From assembly GCF_003436275.1 (NCBI RefSeq), contig NZ_QSOP01000020.1:1-43225 (forward strand): 43,225 bases of DNA, given 5' to 3'. Origin of the DNA: Collinsella sp. TM09-10AT. GTDB taxonomy: Bacteria; Actinomycetota; Coriobacteriia; Coriobacteriales; Coriobacteriaceae. The first letter of the stretch is position 1, and every line of letters starts with the position of its first letter. Below are positions 37,924 to 43,225 of this stretch, piece by piece. Position numbers and translations under genes: made by a program. Under the pieces are notes generated by a model. It did not search any database and was not told the origin of the DNA. It saw only the letters and a program-made list of their open reading frames with translations.

Positions 37924-40062
37924 CTATTTGTCGGCGTCGGTGTTGCCGTCAGCGTTGACAGCATTGCCATCACCGGCATCATCGGATGCGGCTTCGGCAT
38001 CCTCCTGCATGGCCGCCTGCGCAAAGGCCGCAGCATCAGCCGCCAGCTCCTCCTCGCTCATGCGAGGCGAGCACTTCTTGGTCGGCATGCCGGCCGCCTT
38101 GGCGTTGCGCTCCTCCTTGGCCGCCAGGATATCGCCCTCGCGCTCAAGGTAAGCATCCCACTCGTTGTCGAGCAGGGCGTTCACGGCGTCGCCTTCGACG
38201 GTCTCGCGCTCAAGCAGCACCTTCGCCATCAGATCGAGCTGATCGCGACGGGCATCCAAAATCTCGACCGCACGGCGATGGGCTTCGCGCATGATGCGCT
38301 GAACCTCGATATCGATGCGGCGCGCCGTCTCCTCGGAATAATCCTGGTGATCGGCGTAATCGCGGCCCAGGAACACCTGATGCTGCGCCTCGCCAAACAC
38401 CTGCGTGCCCAGTTCCTCGCTCATGCCCAGACGCGTGACCATCTCGCGCGCCATCTTGGTCGCGCGCTCCAGGTCGTTGCTCGCGCCCGACGTGATGTCG
38501 TCGCACATGAGCTCCTCAGCAACGCGACCGCCCAAGAACACGGCAAGCTCATCGAGCATCTCGTTCTTGGTCTTGAGGAAGTGATCCTCCTGCGAAAGCT
38601 GCAGTGTGTAGCCCAGAGCCTGGCCACGGCTGACAATCGAAATCTTGTGAACCGGATCGGAGTGCTCCAGGATATGACCCACCAGGGCATGACCGCTCTC
38701 GTGGTAGGCAATCGTGGTGCGCTCGGCTTCGGTCATCACGCGACCCTTGCGCTGCGGTCCGGCAATCACGCGCTCCATCGACTCCTCGACCTCGTCCATC
38801 GAGATCACGGAACGATGGCGGCGAGCAGCCAAAAGCGCAGACTCATTGAGCAGGTTCGCCAGATCGGCGCCGGTAAAGCCAACGGTCATCTGGGCGAGCT
38901 TCTCAAACTTAACGTCCTCGTCCATCGGCTTGTTCTCGGCATGCACGCGCAAGATCTGCTCGCGGCCCTTCACGTCCGGACGGTCGACCGTAACCTGACG
39001 GTCAAAACGGCCGGGACGCAGCAGCGCCGGGTCCAAAAAATCGGGGCGGTTGGTCGCGGCGATCAGGATGACCGACTCGCTTTCCTCAAAACCGTCCATC
39101 TCGACCAGCAGCTGGTTGAGCGTCTGCTCGCGCTCGTCGTGGCCGCCGCCCAAACCGGCTCCACGCTGACGTCCCACGGCATCGATCTCGTCAATAAAGA
39201 TGATCGACGGAGCCTGAGACTTGGCCTCCTTAAAAAGGTCGCGCACGCGGCTGGCGCCGACACCCACGAACATCTCGACAAAGTCGGAACCCGAGATGCT
39301 AAAGAACGGCACGCCCGCCTCGCCGGCAACGGCCTTGGCCAGCAACGTTTTACCGGTGCCCGGAGGGCCCACCAGCAACACGCCACGCGGGATCTTGGCG
39401 CCCAGCTTGCGATAGCGATCCGGATCGCTCAAAAAGTCACGGATCTCCTCGAGCTCCTCGACTGCCTCGTCCACGCCGGCAACGTCCTCGAACTTGACCT
39501 TGGGACGCGTAGCCTCGTTGGTCTTGGCATTGGTCTTGCCAAACTGCATGTTCCTATTATTGGCGCCCATCATCTGGCGCATAAAGTAGAACATGATGGC
39601 GATCAGGGCAATCGTCGGCAGCACACTCATCGCCAAGTCGCCCCAAAAATCGGGGTCGTTGGTGTTGACGATGTACTTGGTGTCGGGGTGCTCCGCCATA
39701 AGCTCGGCAAGCGAATCGGAGCCGACATAGGTCGAGGAGAAGCTCTTGAGCTCGCTCGTATCACCCTTGTCCTTTTTCGTCTTCCAGTAATGACCCGCCA
39801 CGCTTCCGTCTTGAACCGTATAGGTCAAATCTTCGACGCGATCCTGCTTAATGGCGCTCACCATCTCGCTCGTCGCGAGCTTAACGGTATTGCTGGAGCT
39901 GGCAAAGCCGGAGCCCATGTTAAAGAAGGCGTAGCCCAGAAGCGCGCAAGCCAAAATAAAATACAGCCAGCCCGTACGCGTGGGCTTCTTGCCTCCGGGC
40001 ATCCCCGGGATCTTAGGCTCCCGGGGAGTCTGGGAATTGTTATCGTTACGGTCGTCGGGCAT
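37924..40062 (-). CDS. ftsH: ATP-dependent membrane zinc protease FtsH
   Basis: Membrane-anchored AAA+ protease that unfolds and degrades membrane and soluble proteins, 712 aa. Two membrane segments ([16 protein letters not shown], about 32-47, and [19 protein letters not shown], about 143-161) flank an external domain. Walker A is GPPGTGKT (232-239), Walker B IIFIDE (287-292), the second region of homology [17 protein letters not shown], and the zinc site HESGH (454-458). A C-terminal Ala/Asp-rich acidic tail follows. The ATG at 40062 comes 1 nt after the hpt stop, with GGAGG about 12 nt upstream, so it is coupled to hpt in the conserved tilS-hpt-ftsH order. Confidence 0.97.
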   Translation of the reverse strand: MPDDRNDNNSQTPREPKIPGMPGGKKPTRTGWLYFILACALLGYAFFNMGSGFASSSNTVKLATSEMVSAIKQDRVEDLTYTVQDGSVAGHYWKTKKDKGDTSELKSFSSTYVGSDSLAELMAEHPDTKYIVNTNDPDFWGDLAMSVLPTIALIAIMFYFMRQMMGANNRNMQFGKTNAKTNEATRPKVKFEDVAGVDEAVEELEEIRDFLSDPDRYRKLGAKIPRGVLLVGPPGTGKTLLAKAVAGEAGVPFFSISGSDFVEMFVGVGASRVRDLFKEAKSQAPSIIFIDEIDAVGRQRGAGLGGGHDEREQTLNQLLVEMDGFEESESVILIAATNRPDFLDPALLRPGRFDRQVTVDRPDVKGREQILRVHAENKPMDEDVKFEKLAQMTVGFTGADLANLLNESALLAARRHRSVISMDEVEESMERVIAGPQRKGRVMTEAERTTIAYHESGHALVGHILEHSDPVHKISIVSRGQALGYTLQLSQEDHFLKTKNEMLDELAVFLGGRVAEELMCDDITSGASNDLERATKMAREMVTRLGMSEELGTQVFGEAQHQVFLGRDYADHQDYSEETARRIDIEVQRIMREAHRRAVEILDARRDQLDLMAKVLLERETVEGDAVNALLDNEWDAYLEREGDILAAKEERNAKAAGMPTKKCSPRMSEEELAADAAAFAQAAMQEDAEAASDDAGDGNAVNADGNTDADK

Positions 40063-40063
40063 C

Positions 40064-40612
40064 TTACGAATAAACCTCCGGTTTCAAAATGCCCAGATAC
40101 GGAAGGTTGCGATAGCGCTCGGCATAGTCGAGGCCGTAGCCCACCACAAAGGCATCGGGGCAATGGGTTCCAACATACTTGGGCGTGACGGCCGAGGTAC
40201 GGTCCTCAACGTCCTTCCATAGGAAGGCGGCGACCTCCAGAGAAGCGGGCTTGCGGCTCTCGAGGTTCTTCATCAGGTACTTGAGGGTCAGGCCCGAGTC
40301 CAGAATGTCCTCGACGATCAGCACGTCGCGACCACGGATGTCGATATCCAGGTCCTTAATGATACGCACGATACCCGAAGACTTCACACCGTCGCCATAG
40401 CTCGAAACAGCCATGAAATCGATGTTGGTCGGCAGCTCGATCTTGCGCATCAGGTCGCCCATAAAGACCACGGCGCCGCGCAGGACCGCGATCAGTACCA
40501 GATCCTTACCCGCGTAGTCGCGAGTAATCTGCTCGCCTAGGCGAGAGACGATACCGTCGATATCCTCCTGCGTAAACAGAACCTTCTCGATATCCGGATG
40601 TTGAGAAGCCAT
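40064..40612 (-). CDS. hpt: Hypoxanthine phosphoribosyltransferase
   Basis: Purine salvage enzyme forming IMP or GMP from hypoxanthine or guanine and PRPP; cytosolic, 182 aa, normal length. The PRPP motif is VLIVEDILDSGLTL, with the loop AVSSYGDG and the base-contact region AAFLWKDVEDRTSAV and GTHCPDAFVVGYGLDY. The start at 40612 has AAGGGTTG upstream. It lies between tilS and ftsH, an arrangement conserved in Gram-positives. A possible internal promoter with -10 TAGAAT (40676-40671 on minus) lies before it. Confidence 0.95.
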   Translation of the reverse strand: MASQHPDIEKVLFTQEDIDGIVSRLGEQITRDYAGKDLVLIAVLRGAVVFMGDLMRKIELPTNIDFMAVSSYGDGVKSSGIVRIIKDLDIDIRGRDVLIVEDILDSGLTLKYLMKNLESRKPASLEVAAFLWKDVEDRTSAVTPKYVGTHCPDAFVVGYGLDYAERYRNLPYLGILKPEVYS

Positions 40613-40700
40613 GACAACCCTTTCTTGTGCTTAATCGCCCACACACCGCCGTATGGACGCGAACTACACATTCTAGCAGCGCACGGGGTATATTTTCCAG

Positions 40701-40721
40701 CCCGCGCACCATCAGCGCGGG
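40701..40721 (-). other. Hairpin in the tilS-hpt gap
   Basis: CCCGCGC (40701-40707) pairs with GCGCGGG (40715-40721). On the minus strand it is followed by TGGAAAATATACC, not a U-tract. It could be a weak attenuator between tilS and hpt; the rest of 40613-40760 shows only a possible hpt -10. Confidence 0.4.
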
Positions 40722-40760
40722 AATACCGTCAACGCCGCACAGAAAAGCTGGTGCGAGGAG

Positions 40761-42302
40761 CTAATCCGCGTCAACCACGCGAAGCAGATAGGCCACGCGC
40801 GTCGCCGCCGTGCACTTAAAACGTTCGTCCGCGCGAACGCCCGCGACCCATACTACGGCACCCCCCGGAGCCGTTCTTACCACGGGTACGCCAGAGCGGT
40901 CTGAAACAGGAATGCGCGCCTCGTTCAACAGGTCTGACACTTTCTTGCTTCGGCCGTTCATCCCCAACGGGCACATCACGTCTCCCGGCACAGGGCTATC
41001 CACCCACAGGCGCGCCGATCGTGCCTCGGTGGGAATCTCCCCGCGCGAGCCGGCTAACATCCGCTCGCCATCGCAGTCGGCAAACCCCAGGGCCGCCGCA
41101 TCCACCAAGGCCGCAACCTTTCCGGCAGCAGCAAGCTCGCGGGCACGGTGCACGATATCGCACCCCGGCTCCACAGCCATCGGCTCCGCTGTCAGCATAT
41201 GCCCCGCCCCCAGCGGCAGACGACCGGGAACGGAGATCCAATCGGCCACTAAACCCTCGCGCGCCGCCGGGGCCTTGAACGCCAGCATGCCAAACTCCAC
41301 ACGGGCATCAATTCCCGCAGGAAGCGTAACCGAGCCCGAGCCCGCAGCGACGCAGGCGAGCACGCGCTCCACGTGCCGCATCTCCGGTCGCGCGTCGGGA
41401 TCGATGCGCTTAATCGCCAACCGCACGATACGCCGTGCAATCACAACCTCAGCGGCGGCAAGACGGCGCGCATCGAGCACCAGTGCGCCCGCCGCTTCCT
41501 TGCGCAGGCAGCTTCGAAACGCCTGTGCCGAAAGCTGAGAAAGAAAGACATCCTCATCGCCTAAGATCTCGCAGGCGGCGCCAATCGTCTTACAGACGCT
41601 CGCGTTGCGCCGTGCCACCACCGGCATCACCCGATGGCGTACATAGTTGCGCAGGTACGAAACGTCCTCGTTGCTTTCATCTTCCCGCCATGGCTGACCG
41701 TGCACCTGCAGATAGCTCACGAGCTCGCCATGAGTTAGGTCAAGCAAGGGGCGCACCACGATATTCCTTCGACGGGGAATGCTCGAAAGCCCAGCCGGGC
41801 CCGACCCCTTAATGGCGTTCATCAAAAATGTTTCCGCGCGGTCCGACGAAGTATGCGCGGTACAGATACGAGCCGCCGTCCGCGGTGCGCCCGATTCGGC
41901 ACAAAGTTCGCGAACATATCTCCGTGCCGCGGCATAGCGCACCTCGCGAGCCGCAGCCTCGATATTGCCCGATTCGTCATCAAAATAGGCATGCTCAACA
42001 CACAGCGGCAAGCCGTATTGCGCGCACAGGTCACGTACAAAGGCCTCGTCGCCATCGGATGCCTCCCCGCGCAGATGATGGTTTACATGCAGCACGTGCA
42101 ATCGCTCGCGCGCAATGGGAGCGACGCCGCGCCCGTCCTGGATATCCAGCTTTGATGTGCAAGCCATAAGGAGCAGCGCCGTCGAGTCCGCACCGCCTGA
42201 TACCATGAGCACTACGGGGGCAGCGGCCTGCCGCGTTGCCAGGGCGCTCTTATCCGTCCTCGGCGCGGCATGATGTCCATAGTGCTGAGATACCGTTGGC
42301 AT
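40761..42302 (-). CDS. tilS: tRNA(Ile)-lysidine synthetase
   Basis: Converts the wobble cytidine of the AUA-reading tRNA-Ile to lysidine using ATP and lysine; essential. The 513-aa protein has a PP-loop VSGGADSTALLL (residues 34-45), the HVNHHLRGEASDGDEAFV stretch, ICTAHTSSDRAETFLMNAIKGSG and the NYVRHRVMP motif, then a long C-terminal part (TilS substrate-binding/C-domain) ending near DLLNEARIPVSDR. The ATG at 42302 has GAGGAGG upstream. It heads the tilS-hpt-ftsH cluster and is divergent from the metallo-beta-lactamase-fold gene by only 48 bp. Confidence 0.94.
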   Translation of the reverse strand: MPTVSQHYGHHAAPRTDKSALATRQAAAPVVLMVSGGADSTALLLMACTSKLDIQDGRGVAPIARERLHVLHVNHHLRGEASDGDEAFVRDLCAQYGLPLCVEHAYFDDESGNIEAAAREVRYAAARRYVRELCAESGAPRTAARICTAHTSSDRAETFLMNAIKGSGPAGLSSIPRRRNIVVRPLLDLTHGELVSYLQVHGQPWREDESNEDVSYLRNYVRHRVMPVVARRNASVCKTIGAACEILGDEDVFLSQLSAQAFRSCLRKEAAGALVLDARRLAAAEVVIARRIVRLAIKRIDPDARPEMRHVERVLACVAAGSGSVTLPAGIDARVEFGMLAFKAPAAREGLVADWISVPGRLPLGAGHMLTAEPMAVEPGCDIVHRARELAAAGKVAALVDAAALGFADCDGERMLAGSRGEIPTEARSARLWVDSPVPGDVMCPLGMNGRSKKVSDLLNEARIPVSDRSGVPVVRTAPGGAVVWVAGVRADERFKCTAATRVAYLLRVVDAD

Positions 42303-42350
42303 TCGCTTCCTCCTCTATTCATCCGCACCCATTGTATCCTTTGGAATCTT

Positions 42351-43160
42351 ATGTCTCGCCTGCACCTTCATATCCTCGGCAGCGGCTCAAAAGGCAACTG
42401 CGCACTCGTCGAGGGGCCTCAGGGGCTCATCATGATCGACAACGGCCTGTCCCGCCGCGAGACACTTAAACGCATGGCGGAGCTTGGCCTCTCGGCAGAC
42501 GACGTCGCCGCTCTAGTAATCACCCATGAGCATGGTGACCATATCAAGGGGCTCAATGTATGGTGCAAGCACTGGCATGGTCCCCTCTTTGCCAGCAGGG
42601 ACACCCTTTCATGCAAAGAAAACCTCGCGCACCTGCCCGTAGAGGAATTTGACCCCGGCGACACGCTCCCCATTGCCGGCATCCACGTGCAAACCTACTC
42701 AACATCGCACGATGTCATCAATCCTGTCGGCTATCGATTTAATGCTCTCGATGATTCCATTGGGTTTGCCACCGACACCGGAGAGTTATCGAGCAAGGCC
42801 ATAGGCATCCTCAAAGACTGTCGAGTTCTCGCGCTCGAAAGTAACCACGATGTAACTATGTTGCACGAAGGACCGTACCCACGCTTTCTTCAGGAGCGCA
42901 TCCTGTCCACAAAGGGGCACCTCTCCAACAACCAGGCCGCCGAAGCCGCGCGAGAACTTGTTACCGATCGCACCGAACAGCTCATCGCCATGCATATCAG
43001 CCAGGACAATAATCGTCCAAGCCTTACCGTCAAAAGCTATGCCAACGCGCTTGATGCAAGTCTCGATGATGAACTCGGCAGCTCAGCCACCTGTCTTCAA
43101 GGGCCACGGAAGCTCTCGATACGCCCTGCAAGTCAGTATCAACCGACAACTATTCAATAG
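42351..43160 (+). CDS. Metallo-beta-lactamase-fold hydrolase (YycJ/WalJ-like)
   Basis: A 269-aa protein of the MBL-fold family. The N-terminus LHILGSGSKGNCALVEGPQG is typical of YycJ-type proteins, the metal motif is THEHGDHIKGL (residues about 63-73), and later ligands appear in YSTSHDVINPVGY, FATDTGELSS, ALESNHDVTML and AMHISQDNN. YycJ relatives have a nuclease-type fold linked to DNA repair or wall regulation; the role here is not set. The start at 42351 is favoured because family similarity begins there; TGGAATCTT gives a weak ribosome site. A longer frame from 42270 overlaps tilS. Confidence 0.9.
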   Translation: MSRLHLHILGSGSKGNCALVEGPQGLIMIDNGLSRRETLKRMAELGLSADDVAALVITHEHGDHIKGLNVWCKHWHGPLFASRDTLSCKENLAHLPVEEFDPGDTLPIAGIHVQTYSTSHDVINPVGYRFNALDDSIGFATDTGELSSKAIGILKDCRVLALESNHDVTMLHEGPYPRFLQERILSTKGHLSNNQAAEAARELVTDRTEQLIAMHISQDNNRPSLTVKSYANALDASLDDELGSSATCLQGPRKLSIRPASQYQPTTIQ

Positions 43161-43177
43161 CCCACTCAAGACAATCA

Positions 43178-43206
43178 AAACCACCCCTAAAAGGGGTGGT
43201 TTGCTC
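43178..43206 (+). terminator. Terminator after the MBL-fold gene
   Basis: AAACCACCCCT (43178-43188) pairs perfectly with AGGGGTGGTTT (43192-43202) around a 3-nt loop, followed by GCTCTTAG. The T-run is within the arm. The last bases (43206-43225) contain AGGGTATAACCCT, a palindrome cut near the window end. Confidence 0.8.
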
Positions 43207-43225
43207 TTAGGGTATAACCCTTGGA

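Noticed and set aside
1..43225. tRNA, rRNA, transposase, integrase or toxin-antitoxin genes
   Set aside because: No cloverleaf-like or rRNA sequence and no protein with such motifs was recognised by reading; a covariance-model scan was not possible here.

Overview
The window looks like a chromosomal segment of a high-GC Gram-positive anaerobe, most likely a Coriobacteriia member close to Collinsella. This is an inference from recalled protein families and codon use (strong preference for G/C at third positions), not from a database search. Supporting points are the tilS-hpt-ftsH cluster usual in Gram-positives, an actinobacterial-type EF-G2, Tat/lipoprotein secretion signals, and no sign of outer-membrane genes. 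No rRNA, tRNA, CRISPR array, transposase or phage gene was seen.

Layout. 1-3.3 kb: ilvE (branched-chain aminotransferase), a DedA membrane protein and cysE. 3.3-7.6 kb: a MarR regulator with a heterodimeric ABC exporter, translationally coupled. 7.7-9.5 kb: two unknown proteins and a nitroreductase. 9.5-13 kb: a Fis-type regulator with a ruined AAA+ domain, a YeiH-family exporter and a divergent GntR regulator. 13-15 kb: glmS. 15.2-20.6 kb: a LacI regulator facing a rhamnose-type operon (kinase, aldolase, AraA/FucI-like isomerase). Three matching palindromes tie LacI to the operon and to its own gene. 20.7-22.4 kb: a HAD phosphatase divergent from larE. 22.7-26.3 kb: BglG antiterminator, PTS EIIBC and a NIF3 protein. 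26.4-27.4 kb: a decayed lacI fragment abutting a second HAD copy. 27.6-31 kb: a secreted nuclease and EF-G2. 31.1-33.7 kb: an amino-acid ABC transporter. 34-43.2 kb: an RlmD-like methyltransferase, a PHP phosphatase, a PLP aminotransferase, ftsH, hpt, tilS and a metallo-beta-lactamase-fold protein.

The most unusual content is non-coding. (i) Five copies of a 51-bp structured repeat lie between genes, two of them bracketing the lacI-remnant/HAD block as direct repeats. (ii) Several long, nearly perfect palindromes (26- to 35-bp arms), some enclosing a second hairpin, sit between genes. (iii) Both intercistronic gaps of the amino-acid transporter operon carry about 100-nt foldback structures sharing an almost identical core. 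(iv) A motif GTTCCGCCGTTCTA recurs a few bases after stop codons. I found no gene set that clearly forms a new defence or biosynthetic system; these element families are the best candidates for undescribed biology here.

Regulation visible in the sequence: twin MarR-type operators before marR, LacI sites before lacI and rhaB, a GntR-like palindrome between glmS and lacI, and a shared CTTTA...TAAAG palindrome before both ilvE and the amino-acid transporter.
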